DNA from: Saccharibacillus nicotianae
Lineage (GTDB): Bacteria > Bacillota > Bacilli > Paenibacillales > Paenibacillaceae
Length of the DNA: 64,000 bases
Assembly: GCF_042681745.1 (NCBI RefSeq)
Contig: NZ_JBHUGF010000010.1
Location: forward strand, 1,550,001-1,614,000
Direction of reading: 5' to 3'
Shown here: positions 31,350 to 39,810 of the stretch, piece after piece
Layout of the letters: every line of letters starts with the position of its first letter
Position numbering within the stretch: the first letter of the stretch is position 1
The notes under the pieces: model-generated
What the model was told of the DNA's origin: nothing
The model's input: only the letters and a program-made list of their open reading frames with translations
Database searches by the model: none
Program-made: the position numbers and the translations under genes

Positions 31350-31383
31350 ATTTGATGTAAACTTAATAATTGATACATCAAAT
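31350..31383. repeat. Inverted repeat in the PKS operon leader
   Basis: ATTTGATGTA (31350-31359) and its exact complement TACATCAAAT (31374-31383) flank a 14-base spacer. It could be a DNA operator or an RNA hairpin 60-95 nt into the predicted leader. There is no U-tract, so it is not a terminator. Confidence 0.55.
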
Positions 31384-31450
31384 TCATTATTTTATATATC
31401 CATTTATTTGTATATTATGAAAAAAAGATGAGTTTAATGCGTTAGTTAAC

Positions 31451-31479
31451 AATATAAGACAAACGATTGTACGTGTCAA
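31451..31479 (-). promoter_or_regulatory. Sigma-A promoter of the PKS operon
   Basis: On the minus strand TTGACA (31479-31474) is followed after 17 nt by TATATT (31456-31451). This is the only near-consensus promoter seen upstream of the first PKS gene and downstream of the UPF0180 terminator. The predicted transcript start is near 31444. Confidence 0.6.
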
Positions 31480-31497
31480 TATTACGTAAAAGCGAAC

Positions 31498-31532
31498 AAA
31501 AAAACTGACCCTTTAAACAAGGATCAGTTAGT
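31498..31532 (-). terminator. Rho-independent terminator of the UPF0180 gene
   Basis: On the minus strand an imperfect stem (AACTGATCCTT pairing with AAGGGTCAGTT, loop about 4 nt) is followed by seven T. It lies just past the stop at 31557 and ahead of the PKS promoter, so it insulates the two units. Confidence 0.75.
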
Positions 31533-31556
31533 TATAAAATCTATCAAATGTAGCAA

Positions 31557-31796
31557 TTATTTAGATAATTCAATATAACGCTCTACTTGTGCAACTACTT
31601 CATCGATAGATGAACCTTCTACACTAACGATCGGGAAATCATACAATCCTGTATCGCCGTCATTTTGTACACGAACAACACCAACGTCATATCCTTTTAA
31701 TTCTTGATCACTATTTACTAGATCAACTTGATGCCCTTTTCCTTCCAATACTTCTTTAATATCGTCAAATGGTTTTTCTACAGCAATTTTAGCCAT
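31557..31796 (-). CDS. UPF0180 (YkuS-type) small protein of unknown function
   Basis: This is a 79-residue acidic cytosolic protein with the UPF0180 layout: N-terminal MAKIAVE, an early helix (FDDIKEVLEGKGH), and a central NSDQELKGYDVGVV stretch. After that come a short strand with D/G residues and a C-terminal helix (DEVVAQVERYIEL). GGAGG precedes the ATG. The family is found across Bacillales and no biochemical role is known. It is a single-gene unit with its own terminator and is not part of the PKS operon. It lacks the cysteines seen in some homologues, so a metal or redox role is not supported here. Confidence 0.8.
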   Translation of the reverse strand: MAKIAVEKPFDDIKEVLEGKGHQVDLVNSDQELKGYDVGVVRVQNDGDTGLYDFPIVSVEGSSIDEVVAQVERYIELSK

Positions 31797-31969
31797 GATG
31801 GTAATCCTCCAAAAGTGTATTTTTTATAATATGATAATGTTCTATTCTATGATTCACCAACTATATGTATAATGAACCATAACGCTTCATTTGTTATAAT
31901 AATGTAATGGTTATTTATCCTTTTTCCACAACAGATTGGATCACTTAATTCAGTAAGGGGTATGGTATT

Positions 31970-32701
31970 TTGCATCTATTATTTCATAATCAAGCACAAC
32001 TTTCTGTATATGAAACGAATGAATTTTATAATGAAAAAGGATCGTTTCGGATTCTTCAATTTGCTAACGAAGATATACAAGGTGCAATCGATCTTCATCA
32101 TCCTGAACGGATACTATTTGAATATCCGCGTGCTATGATTCATCTAATGGAGCTTAACAATTCAGAGTTTCAAGATGTATTCGTTATTGGACATGGAATA
32201 GGAACGATTGCTAGCCACTATCCGAATAAGTCTTTTCGTATTGCAGAGATTGATCCGTTGGTACTTGAGTTAAGCCAGACTTATTTTCATTATACACTCG
32301 ATAATGTCCAGATCGGAGACGGAAGACTATTGTTGTCTGCCGAAAATAATCACCAGTATGACTATATTATTTTAGACGCTTTTACGACAGAAGGGACTCC
32401 TCAACATTTAATATCTAGAACGTTTTTTCAGTTAACTGCTACCAAGTTACATGATAAAGGATATTTGATTATTAATCTGATTGGTAAAGCTAATCATGAT
32501 ATGATCATCAATTCGATATCGACTACACTGTATGAAGTGTATACTTATATAGAATGTTTTGCTCTACCTGCTGAAAGAATGTCTGATACACAAAATATGA
32601 TTATAATCGCCGGACATCAGCCGATTCGATATCAAGGTCGTCATATGGCTGGTTTTGAAAGTAAATCACTTGGACAGGGATATATTATAGAAGATGAATA
32701 A
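31970..32701 (+). CDS. Spermidine-synthase-like methyltransferase-fold protein
   Basis: This is a 243-residue protein with a Rossmann core typical of spermidine synthase-like proteins. It has a glycine loop (VIGHGIGTIASHYP, about 72-85), an acidic cofactor strand end (IAEIDPLVLELS), then GDGR and the post-core motif YDYIILDAF. The start is TTG at 31970 because AAGGGG lies about 9 nt upstream; the ATG at 31962 is in another frame. It lacks the N-terminal beta-hairpin region of true spermidine synthases and has no adjacent speD or speA, so polyamine synthesis is not established. It stands alone and ends in a strong bidirectional terminator. SAM or decarboxylated-SAM binding is inferred from the fold. 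Confidence 0.75.
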   Translation: MHLLFHNQAQLSVYETNEFYNEKGSFRILQFANEDIQGAIDLHHPERILFEYPRAMIHLMELNNSEFQDVFVIGHGIGTIASHYPNKSFRIAEIDPLVLELSQTYFHYTLDNVQIGDGRLLLSAENNHQYDYIILDAFTTEGTPQHLISRTFFQLTATKLHDKGYLIINLIGKANHDMIINSISTTLYEVYTYIECFALPAERMSDTQNMIIIAGHQPIRYQGRHMAGFESKSLGQGYIIEDE

Positions 32702-32717
32702 AAGCACGATATCTATA

Positions 32718-32757
32718 AAAAAAGGACTTGCTCGGTTGATCAGAGCAAGTCCTTTTT
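32718..32757. terminator. Bidirectional terminator
   Basis: AAAGGACTTGCTC (32721-32733) pairs perfectly with GAGCAAGTCCTTT (32743-32755). It has A-rich left and T-rich right flanks. It serves the methyltransferase-like gene on plus and the MetE-like gene on minus. Confidence 0.9.
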
Positions 32758-32832
32758 CGTTATAGCTAAATAGCTGATCATAGTATCCGTATCCTACGAT
32801 TTTCTAAAACGATTATTTTCTTTCCAATTGGA

Positions 32833-33960
32833 TTAAGATTCGGGCTGTGTCCATACTTCATTGGCTGTCTCGATCACCAGACGAATCTTATCCCACTGTT
32901 CTTCTTCTGTTAACATATTGCCTTCTTCTGTCGAAGCGAATCCACACTGGGTACTTAGACAAAGCTGGTTAAGATTGACCACTTGAGCGGCTTCAGCTAT
33001 TCGTGTTTTGAGCATTTCTTTGCTTTCTAGTCCTCCATGCTTTGTTGTGACCAGACCGAGTACAACGAACTGATCTTGGATAAAGCGTAAAGGTTCAAAT
33101 CCTCCAGAACGTTCATTATCGTATTCTAGAAAAAATGCATCTACTTGCGCATGTGCAAAAAGAGTCTCGGCGATCGGTTCATATCCCCCTGCCGCAAACC
33201 AGGTAGAACGAAGATTACCCCGACATACATGAAGTGCAATTACCATATCGTCCGGGCGATGAGCTATACTTTCGTTGATTAAGCGTACATAATCTTCTGC
33301 TAATTGATCAGGATCGAGTCCTCGACTACGCAAATGTACCCGATGTCTGCCACTACACAGCGTTCCCCATGTGGTGTCATCTAATTGTAAATAACGACAA
33401 CCTGCATCATAAAAAGCTTGAATCGCTTGTTGATATACACTGATAATATCAGCAAATAACTCTTCTTGATCCGAATACACATCATTACCATTATAATGCT
33501 CTACAAAATGAAATAACGCCGGCGAAGGAATCGTCATTTTAGCAATATGATCTCCAGCTAATTGTTGTAATTCACGAAAATGCGCTAGCATAGGATGATC
33601 AGCAAAAGCAATTTTATCTACGATCTGGAAACTTTCTGTACGTGTTTTGCTATCTTGTCCGCCTGTGCCCTGATTGAGATAAATTTTCTGAGTTCCTTGA
33701 ATACCTAGAAAAAAGTCTAAATGCCACCAGGAACGATGAAATTCTCCATCTGTAATCACCTGTAACCCCAAAGCTTTTTGTTTTTCGACCAATTGAGCAA
33801 TCTCTTCATATTCAATCACTGATAATTGCTCGGTAGTTATTTCACCTTGTTCATATTGGAGACGAGCATCTTTCAGATCGTCCGGTCTTAGAAAGCTTCC
33901 AACAATATCATAGCGAAAAGGAGGCTTGTTTCGTTTGGTACCGCTGACTGGATTAAGCAT
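32833..33960 (-). CDS. MetE C-terminal-domain-like methyltransferase (YxjG/YxjH type)
   Basis: This is a cobalamin-independent methionine-synthase-like barrel of about 375 residues, with only the C-terminal half of MetE. Such short proteins are thought to move a methyl group to homocysteine or another thiol. The probable zinc ligands are visible: His-x-Cys in LHVCRGN, Glu in EYDNERSGG, and Cys in STQCGFASTEEGN. DGEFHRSWW and VTTKHGGLESKEM are also family motifs. The ATG at 33960 is chosen because AGGAGG sits 5 nt upstream. An in-frame ATG at 33987 overlaps the LysR stop and has no ribosome site. It is co-transcribed with the LysR gene 23 nt upstream. No SAM riboswitch is present in that short gap, so control probably runs through the LysR protein. 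Confidence 0.85.
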   Translation of the reverse strand: MLNPVSGTKRNKPPFRYDIVGSFLRPDDLKDARLQYEQGEITTEQLSVIEYEEIAQLVEKQKALGLQVITDGEFHRSWWHLDFFLGIQGTQKIYLNQGTGGQDSKTRTESFQIVDKIAFADHPMLAHFRELQQLAGDHIAKMTIPSPALFHFVEHYNGNDVYSDQEELFADIISVYQQAIQAFYDAGCRYLQLDDTTWGTLCSGRHRVHLRSRGLDPDQLAEDYVRLINESIAHRPDDMVIALHVCRGNLRSTWFAAGGYEPIAETLFAHAQVDAFFLEYDNERSGGFEPLRFIQDQFVVLGLVTTKHGGLESKEMLKTRIAEAAQVVNLNQLCLSTQCGFASTEEGNMLTEEEQWDKIRLVIETANEVWTQPES

Positions 33961-33983
33961 AGAATCCTCCTGTATAAGTGTAA

Positions 33984-34916
33984 TCATAATAAGAACTGAT
34001 TCAGATCAAGCAAGTTCTGAGAAATCATATCGTTAAGTAGTTCGATATATTGAGCTGTGATTTCACTAGGTTGTCGATCTTTATGAGCAATCCAACCAAT
34101 CGTTACTGTCTCATTGGTTTCGACAGGTACAGAGATTAACTGGTGTCCATTGAGTTCAGATACGAGAATACCTGTCCCTATCGTATATCCGTCTGTTCCC
34201 AATAATAAATTAGACAATGTCGCCCGGTCACTCACTTTAATACTTTTTTCATTGCTTCGAATACTTAACATTTCTTCAGAGAAGTGTAATGAATTGTTAA
34301 CTCCTTGTTCAAACGTAATATATGGAAAACCAAGCAATTCCTCCATCTTGACTGTTTCTTTATTTGCTAAGGGATGCCTGCTACGAATCAGAACATGTGG
34401 ACTCGTATTAAATAAAGGCGTGAATTTGAGATTGCCATCACTAAAAAGCTTATTCATCACTTTGAAGTTACGCTCATTAATATACAGAATACCGATATCA
34501 CTACGCAGAGAACGCACATCTTCAATAATCGGATACGTCTGTGTTTCTCGTAAATGAAAACTGTATTCATTCACATCACTTTGCTTCATCAATTTGACAA
34601 ACGCATCTACAACAAACGCATAATGCTGTGTAGATACCGAAAAGTGAATTTGGGTACGATTTTTACCATGATAGCGGTTTTCGATCAGTTCTGTTTGTTC
34701 TATGATCTGACGTGCATAACCGAGAAACTCCATTCCATCGATAGAAATACTGATTCCTCGATTGGTACGATCAAAGATAGTAATCCCTAACTCATTTTCA
34801 AGTTCTTTAATCGCGTTGGAAAGGCTCGGTTGAGAAATAAAAAGACGTTTGGCTGCTTCATTCATCGAACCGCAGTTAGCAATTTCGATAGCATACCGTA
34901 GCTGCTGCAATGTCAA
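33984..34916 (-). CDS. LysR-family transcriptional regulator
   Basis: This is a 310-residue regulator with an N-terminal winged helix-turn-helix (LQQLRYAIEIANCGSMNEAA, then ISQPSLSNAIKELE, about 3-42). A co-inducer domain of periplasmic-binding fold follows (about 90-300, for example DIGILYINERNF). The start is TTG at 34916, 7 nt after AAGGAGG. It precedes the MetE-like gene in the same transcript, which suggests control of methyl-transfer or sulfur metabolism, as CysL/MetR-like members do. The inducer is unknown. LysR genes usually bind their own promoter; the 194-base region upstream holds no operator that can be assigned with confidence. Confidence 0.88.
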   Translation of the reverse strand: MTLQQLRYAIEIANCGSMNEAAKRLFISQPSLSNAIKELENELGITIFDRTNRGISISIDGMEFLGYARQIIEQTELIENRYHGKNRTQIHFSVSTQHYAFVVDAFVKLMKQSDVNEYSFHLRETQTYPIIEDVRSLRSDIGILYINERNFKVMNKLFSDGNLKFTPLFNTSPHVLIRSRHPLANKETVKMEELLGFPYITFEQGVNNSLHFSEEMLSIRSNEKSIKVSDRATLSNLLLGTDGYTIGTGILVSELNGHQLISVPVETNETVTIGWIAHKDRQPSEITAQYIELLNDMISQNLLDLNQFLL

Positions 34917-35065
34917 CCGTATTCCTCCTTATCCATCCTTTTTCAATAGTATGATATGAGATGTTGCTTGAGATGTTATATTTCAGTCTAATCGTAGCAT
35001 ATATGTTCAACTCCAAAAAATCAAAACCTTTTGGTTAGTAGATATCTATGTATATCAAAATAAGC

Positions 35066-35103
35066 TAAAAAGCAGTTCATCCTTATTACAGGAGAACTGC
35101 TTT
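35066..35103 (-). terminator. Terminator of the first GGDEF-EAL gene
   Basis: On the minus strand AAAGCAGTTC and GAACTGCTTTTT form a 10-bp stem around a loop of about 15 nt. It lies 8 nt past the stop at 35111. Confidence 0.8.
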
Positions 35104-35110
35104 GCTATAC

Positions 35111-37516
35111 TTATAATGCTTGATCGATACGAGTATTTTCTTCCAAATCAAGATATAACTTACGTTCGATATCTCTAGCTTTCATTGGTTTGCCATAATA
35201 ATATCCTTGAATTTGAAAACACCCCAATTGAGATAACATTTCTACTTGCTCTCCCATCTCTGCTCCTTCGGCAATCACATTCATATTTAATTGCTGAGCT
35301 AATTCGATAACAGAGCGCACGACTGCCACATTTCGTGGATTGGTTCCAATATCATAGATCAATGAACGATCAATTTTGATAAATTGGAAAGGAAAGCGTG
35401 TAATCGTTCGTAATGAAGAATATCCTGTACCAAAATCATCGACCGCCAAAACAACACCCATATCTACAATCGATTTGCATACTTTTAAGATTTGTTCTTC
35501 TTCTCGAATAGCTTCACTTTCTGTAAACTCCAGACAAAGCAGATGAGGCGGTAATCCTGTTTCTTTAAGAATAGACTCTACTTTTTTCGCAAAGTTAGGA
35601 TCACTTAATTGACTAGCAGACACATTAACAGATATTTGTAAATCGGTATGCCCTGCTTTGATCCATGCTGCGGCTTGATAAGCAGCCTCTTTCATCACCC
35701 ATTCTCCAATTTGACGAATAGTTCCATTTTGTTCTGCAATCGGAATAAAATCTACCGGTGAGACAATTCCCAGATCGGGCGAACTCCATCGCAACAACGC
35801 TTCTACTCCAAATACTTGTTGAGTACGACTATCAACTTGAGGTTGGTACACTAGAGAAAATTCTCCAAGACTCAGTGCATTTTCTAATCCTTGTTGTAGT
35901 AGTAGATGCTTTTCAGCTAATCTTTTGAGCTGTTTAGTAAATATATGATATTGATTTCGACCGGAACGTTTGGCGACATACATCGCTGTATCTGCATGTC
36001 GTAGCAACGTTTCAGAATCTTCTCCATCATCAGGAGAGATACTAATACCGATACTACAAGAAACTCTATAATATTTACCTACGATAACCACCTGTTGTTC
36101 AAAAGCATGTATAATCTGGTTCGCAATATCGATTGCTAATTGCTCCCCTTCTCCTGAAGCGAGTTCAATCATAATAGAGAATTCATCCCCACCCATACGA
36201 GCTACTACAGCATGAGGAGGTACATTTTCTTGTAAAAGCTGAGCGACATGCCGTAACAAAATATCTCCAGCAGAGTGACCCATCGTATCATTGATCCATT
36301 TGAAATGATCCAGATCAATTTGCATGACAACTACTTTAGTGCCGTATTCATTTGCTTTATCAACAGCCATCCACAATTTGCGATTAAATTGAAACCGATT
36401 AGAAAGCCCAGTCAACGGATCATTATAAGCCAATTCGATCAATTGTGCTTCATTCAATTGTTGCGCTGTAATATCACGCACCAATAGATAACAATATAAC
36501 TCTCCATCAATCTCTAAAAAATCATTATTCACTTCAACAATGTAGGTCATGCCTGTTAAGTTACGTATTTGTACTTGATGGCTCTGCAAGATCGTACGAT
36601 TCTCAAATGCCTTTTTCAATCGTTCCCGACAATTATGTTTATCTTCATGTTGAATAAGGGTAAAAATATCGATTTCACCTTCGGATTCATCGACAGCAGC
36701 TAATAAGCGAAAAGCAGGATTGGCTTCAACCGCAATTCCATTTCGATTCATCAAAGCGATACCGCTACTAGATAATGTAAATAAAAGTTTGTATCGACGT
36801 TCTGCTGCTGCCAAAAAGTTATACTTGCGCATCGCAATATGAAGCGTAACTGCTAAGATTAACCCTGAATATGCGGGTAGACTTGCAATCGGGAAATATG
36901 GTATTTCTCTGTAAAAAGAAGTATACACAAAAGTTATTACCAACCATATAGACGCTATAATACTACCTTTCATAATAGTACCCATCATACGTTTCTCACG
37001 CTGATATAATAAAGAACCATTCATTTTTCGATAAGTAAGTACGACAAATGTAATAAGAGTTGTCAAACTATAAAGAGCAATAATAATAAACATTATATCA
37101 AACGAAAGCGAACGATCTTCTACTCTCCAATATTTACTCTGGGTAATCATAATATTAAAAAGATACGGATACACATTAAGTAAAGGAATACCCACTAGCG
37201 GAATACAAGCCATTATATGAACCCGATATCTAGGAATACGCAAGTGACTTAAATGTGCAAAAAAATAAATAAGCAAGGTCATCGCCAAAAATGAAAGATT
37301 ATATCCTAGAAAATAAAAGGCTAATTGTCCGTATCGGAATTCTAATGTATGCATAAGAAAATCGCTTAAAAATATCAATCCCAATGTAAACATAACCATC
37401 ATCGTTAATCGATGCAAAGGATGGTTAGGGTTTCTTAAAATTACATTGATCGCTAAAGTAGTAAGAAATAAAAAAGGTATAAATAAACTAATGACACTAA
37501 TCAAAAAAATAAACAT
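35111..37516 (-). CDS. Membrane-bound PAS-GGDEF-EAL cyclic-di-GMP enzyme
   Basis: This is a cyclic-di-GMP signalling protein of about 801 residues. The N-terminal 230 residues form seven or eight hydrophobic segments with short loops, probably a membrane sensor. A PAS region (about 240-350, LLFTLSSSGIALMNRNGIA) follows. The GGDEF domain has the intact site RMGGDEF and the EAL domain has the intact VEALLRW and FTESEAI, so both making and breaking of cyclic-di-GMP are possible. The ATG at 37516 follows GGAGG by 8 nt; an in-frame TTG at 37531 overlaps that ribosome site and is rejected. It is a single-gene unit with its own terminator. The input signal cannot be read from the sequence. A second protein of the same plan lies at 47610-50012 with a different membrane domain. 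Confidence 0.9.
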   Translation of the reverse strand: MFIFLISVISLFIPFLFLTTLAINVILRNPNHPLHRLTMMVMFTLGLIFLSDFLMHTLEFRYGQLAFYFLGYNLSFLAMTLLIYFFAHLSHLRIPRYRVHIMACIPLVGIPLLNVYPYLFNIMITQSKYWRVEDRSLSFDIMFIIIALYSLTTLITFVVLTYRKMNGSLLYQREKRMMGTIMKGSIIASIWLVITFVYTSFYREIPYFPIASLPAYSGLILAVTLHIAMRKYNFLAAAERRYKLLFTLSSSGIALMNRNGIAVEANPAFRLLAAVDESEGEIDIFTLIQHEDKHNCRERLKKAFENRTILQSHQVQIRNLTGMTYIVEVNNDFLEIDGELYCYLLVRDITAQQLNEAQLIELAYNDPLTGLSNRFQFNRKLWMAVDKANEYGTKVVVMQIDLDHFKWINDTMGHSAGDILLRHVAQLLQENVPPHAVVARMGGDEFSIMIELASGEGEQLAIDIANQIIHAFEQQVVIVGKYYRVSCSIGISISPDDGEDSETLLRHADTAMYVAKRSGRNQYHIFTKQLKRLAEKHLLLQQGLENALSLGEFSLVYQPQVDSRTQQVFGVEALLRWSSPDLGIVSPVDFIPIAEQNGTIRQIGEWVMKEAAYQAAAWIKAGHTDLQISVNVSASQLSDPNFAKKVESILKETGLPPHLLCLEFTESEAIREEEQILKVCKSIVDMGVVLAVDDFGTGYSSLRTITRFPFQFIKIDRSLIYDIGTNPRNVAVVRSVIELAQQLNMNVIAEGAEMGEQVEMLSQLGCFQIQGYYYGKPMKARDIERKLYLDLEENTRIDQAL

Positions 37517-37703
37517 AGTCTTATCCTCCAACTTAACGCACGATAACGTTATATCTTAAATATCGAACATTTTAGACAAAAAGATTAGTGATAAAAGTGA
37601 TCTTTGAATAACTTTTATGATAATAGTACGGATTCATAATTTTATTTTCTAAATAAGTAAAAATATGTATAATAATCATGCGTTTTGTATCATACATTTA
37701 AAT

Positions 37704-37735
37704 AAAAGCCACCTCCTATTTTGAAGTGGCTTTTT
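37704..37735. terminator. Hairpin terminator downstream of the SDR gene
   Basis: AAAGCCAC (37706-37713) pairs with GTGGCTTT (37726-37733), and a T-run follows on both strands. On minus it lies about 45 nt after the SDR stop at 37781. Confidence 0.75.
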
Positions 37736-37780
37736 AAATATTTGAATGTATAAGATTGTACTACCTTTATTTAGTCCAGG

Positions 37781-38515
37781 TTATGAAGTCGCAGTGGGTC
37801 TGATAATGATTTCATTGATATCAACTTCTTGCGGTTGTTGAACTGCATATAAGATAGCATTAGCAATAGCGCTAGCTGGTATAGAAATACGGCGATATTC
37901 CTTCATTTCAGCGCGAGCTTGCTCATCCGATATATGATCAGCTAATTCAGATTCAGTAACACCGGGAGATATAAGAGTTACTTGAATATGTCCACTTGAT
38001 TCCTGACGTAATCCTTCTGTGATTGCTCGTACTGCAAACTTGGTAGCGCAATATACTGCTGCTGTTGGACTTACTTGATATGCTCCTACAGAAGCGATAT
38101 TAATAAAATGCCCTGTCTGTTGCTTTTCCATAACAGGTAATCCTGAGGCAATTCCATGTAGAACACCCCGGATATTAACATCAATCATTTGATTCCATTC
38201 TTCAACCTTGTAACTATGAAGCGGAGATAATGGCATCACTCCAGCATTATTGATTAACACATCTACACGTCCGAATTTTTGCTGGGCAAAAGCTACAAAT
38301 TCATGCATCTGCTTTAGGTTGGTGACATCTAACGTACAATATTCTGCTTGTCCACCTGCTTCTTTTAACTCTTGTACTACCTTTTGTAAACGTTCTGTTC
38401 GTCTTGCTCCGAGAACCACACACGCTCCAGCTTTACATAATACACGTGCTGTCTCTTCTCCAATTCCACTACTTGCTCCAGTAATTAATACCACTTTATT
38501 TAAAATCATATCCAT
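37781..38515 (-). CDS. Short-chain dehydrogenase/reductase (classical SDR)
   Basis: This is a 244-residue NAD(P)(H)-dependent oxidoreductase. The cofactor loop is TGASSGIGEE (about 13-22), the structural motif is NNAG, and the catalytic set is Ser in INIASVGAY with YCATK (Tyr and Lys). Arg residues after the second strand (GARRTERL) suggest NADP(H) preference. AAAGGAGAGG precedes the ATG at 38515. It is divergent from an MmyB-type regulator 136 nt away, a pairing often seen when the regulator controls the SDR. The substrate is unknown; related proteins in Gram-positives are annotated only as general oxidoreductases. The length is normal for the family. Confidence 0.88.
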   Translation of the reverse strand: MDMILNKVVLITGASSGIGEETARVLCKAGACVVLGARRTERLQKVVQELKEAGGQAEYCTLDVTNLKQMHEFVAFAQQKFGRVDVLINNAGVMPLSPLHSYKVEEWNQMIDVNIRGVLHGIASGLPVMEKQQTGHFINIASVGAYQVSPTAAVYCATKFAVRAITEGLRQESSGHIQVTLISPGVTESELADHISDEQARAEMKEYRRISIPASAIANAILYAVQQPQEVDINEIIIRPTATS

Positions 38516-38651
38516 GTTGTAATCCTCTCCTTTGCTTGCTCCTAGTGTATAATGAAAGAATTCTATGATATAGATAGGCGTTTATCCTAGGATTAATTGT
38601 CCCTGTCTAATCTATACATAGATTTATAAATAAGCTTTGTAGGAGGTCGCT

Positions 38652-39488
38652 ATGTTAGAAGTCGATCGTCAATCGGAATTAGGAGATTTTCTAAAAAATC
38701 GTCGTGCTCGAATATTACCTGCACATGTTGGACTACCAGAAAATGGACGTAGACGAACTCCAGGGTTACGTCGTGCTGAAGTTGCTATGCTCGCTGGAGT
38801 AAGTGTAGATTGGTATACGTATTTAGAACAGGGTCGAGATATACAAGTCTCTATTCAAGTGCTAGAAAGTATAGCTCGTGCTTTACAACTAGATGATTTT
38901 GAACGTAAACATCTTTTTTTGTTAGCGCATTGTCAATTACCGCCTCATATACATCCACCTCAATTTCAAGTTAGCGATACTGTACAACGTTTTTTAGATC
39001 AACTAGGTCATGCCCCTGCTTGCGCTATTGATGCAAAGTTAAATGTTTTATCTTGGAATAAAGCTTTTTCAGTGGTGTATGGAGACTATAGCTATTTGAA
39101 CGAACAGGATCGAAATCTGGTTTGGCGCACCTTTACTTCTAGTGAATTCATTGCTCTGAAAGGATCACAATGGAAAGAACATGCGCTTCGTCTTGTCGCT
39201 CAATTTCGTGCAAAATACGCTCGCTTTATTGAAGATCCGTGGTACACGGACTTTGTTATAAATTTAAAAAAAGTAAGTGAACCTTTTCGAGAATTATGGG
39301 AATTGCATGAAGTATTAGATGCTCCAGAAGGTCGTAAAATTATTCTTCATCCTCTTGTGAAAGAACTTGCTTTTGAACATATTTCTTTTCAATCATTAGA
39401 TTCTCCTGATATGCAAATTCTTGTTAATATAGCTTTACCTGAATTTGATACTGCTCGTAAACTAGCTATTCTTATAGATCAGAAGTAG
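38652..39488 (+). CDS. XRE-type helix-turn-helix regulator with MmyB-like ligand domain
   Basis: This is a 278-residue regulator. The N-terminus carries a helix-turn-helix with the family signature GRRRTPGLRRAEVAMLAGVS followed by WYTYLEQGRD (about 32-62). The C-terminal 170 residues match the MmyB-like ligand-binding domain (LSWNKAFSVVYGDY, later HPLVKELAFEH), thought to bind a fatty-acid-like molecule. GGAGG sits upstream of the ATG at 38652. It is divergent from the SDR gene and probably controls it. The shared region (38523-38651) contains the palindrome ATCCTAGGAT near 38584-38593, which could be an operator, but this is only a suggestion. Confidence 0.87.
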   Translation: MLEVDRQSELGDFLKNRRARILPAHVGLPENGRRRTPGLRRAEVAMLAGVSVDWYTYLEQGRDIQVSIQVLESIARALQLDDFERKHLFLLAHCQLPPHIHPPQFQVSDTVQRFLDQLGHAPACAIDAKLNVLSWNKAFSVVYGDYSYLNEQDRNLVWRTFTSSEFIALKGSQWKEHALRLVAQFRAKYARFIEDPWYTDFVINLKKVSEPFRELWELHEVLDAPEGRKIILHPLVKELAFEHISFQSLDSPDMQILVNIALPEFDTARKLAILIDQK

Positions 39489-39507
39489 TGTCAGTCTGCT
39501 TCTGATC
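39477..39507 (+). terminator. Hairpin across the stop codon of the MmyB-type regulator
   Basis: GATCAGAAG (39477-39485) pairs perfectly with CTTCTGATC (39499-39507) and the stop codon lies inside the loop. The T-run is weak, so it may slow decay rather than terminate. From 39508 to about 39730 nothing else was recognised. Confidence 0.45.
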
Positions 39508-39731
39508 TGGTTTATAGTTGACTATTTTGTTGTTGTATATGTGATCTGAGTGTGTTTTTCTTTTTTTCGACTGAGCACCTGATGTATGCATACTTGAGTA
39601 TGATGCGATCCCACTTTTGATTTTATTATTGTGAATTTTTCATATGTTGAAATATTTATTAAAGTCATTTTTTGAAGCGGTTATTTTTAGAAAAGAATAA
39701 ATTAATTCTTATTGCTCATTCATTCACAAAA

Positions 39732-39782
39732 AAAGAAAAAGCAACAAAAATAGCTCATATTCAGCCATTTTCGTTGCTTTTG
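39732..39782 (-). terminator. Terminator of the acyl-CoA synthetase gene
   Basis: On the minus strand AAAAGCAAC and GTTGCTTTTT form the base of a long interrupted stem that continues with AAAATGGCT and AGCTATTTT around a short loop. It lies about 30 nt after the stop at 39811. Confidence 0.8.
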
Positions 39783-39810
39783 CGTATATTTATTTCTTTT
39801 TCTCTATTTT

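Larger units (their letters stand above)
31098..31556. other. Intergenic region holding the PKS operon promoter, long leader and upstream terminator
   Basis: This is 459 bases without a gene between the PKS operon and the UPF0180 gene. On the minus strand it holds a terminator for the UPF0180 gene (31498-31532) and a consensus promoter (31451-31479). A leader of about 345 nt to the ATG at 31097 contains a 10-bp inverted repeat (31350-31383). No open frame with a ribosome site was seen in the leader. Confidence 0.6.

Noticed and set aside
31970..32701. Trans-acting methyltransferase for the polyketide
   Set aside because: It is on the opposite strand with its own terminator and resembles spermidine-synthase-like proteins, while the PKS modules carry their own methyltransferases.
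33961..33983. SAM riboswitch in front of the MetE-like gene
   Set aside because: The gap to the LysR gene is only 23 nt, too short for an S-box.
34114..34557. Plus-strand open frame of 147 codons
   Set aside because: It is antisense to the LysR gene, whose frame shows clear domain structure on the other strand.
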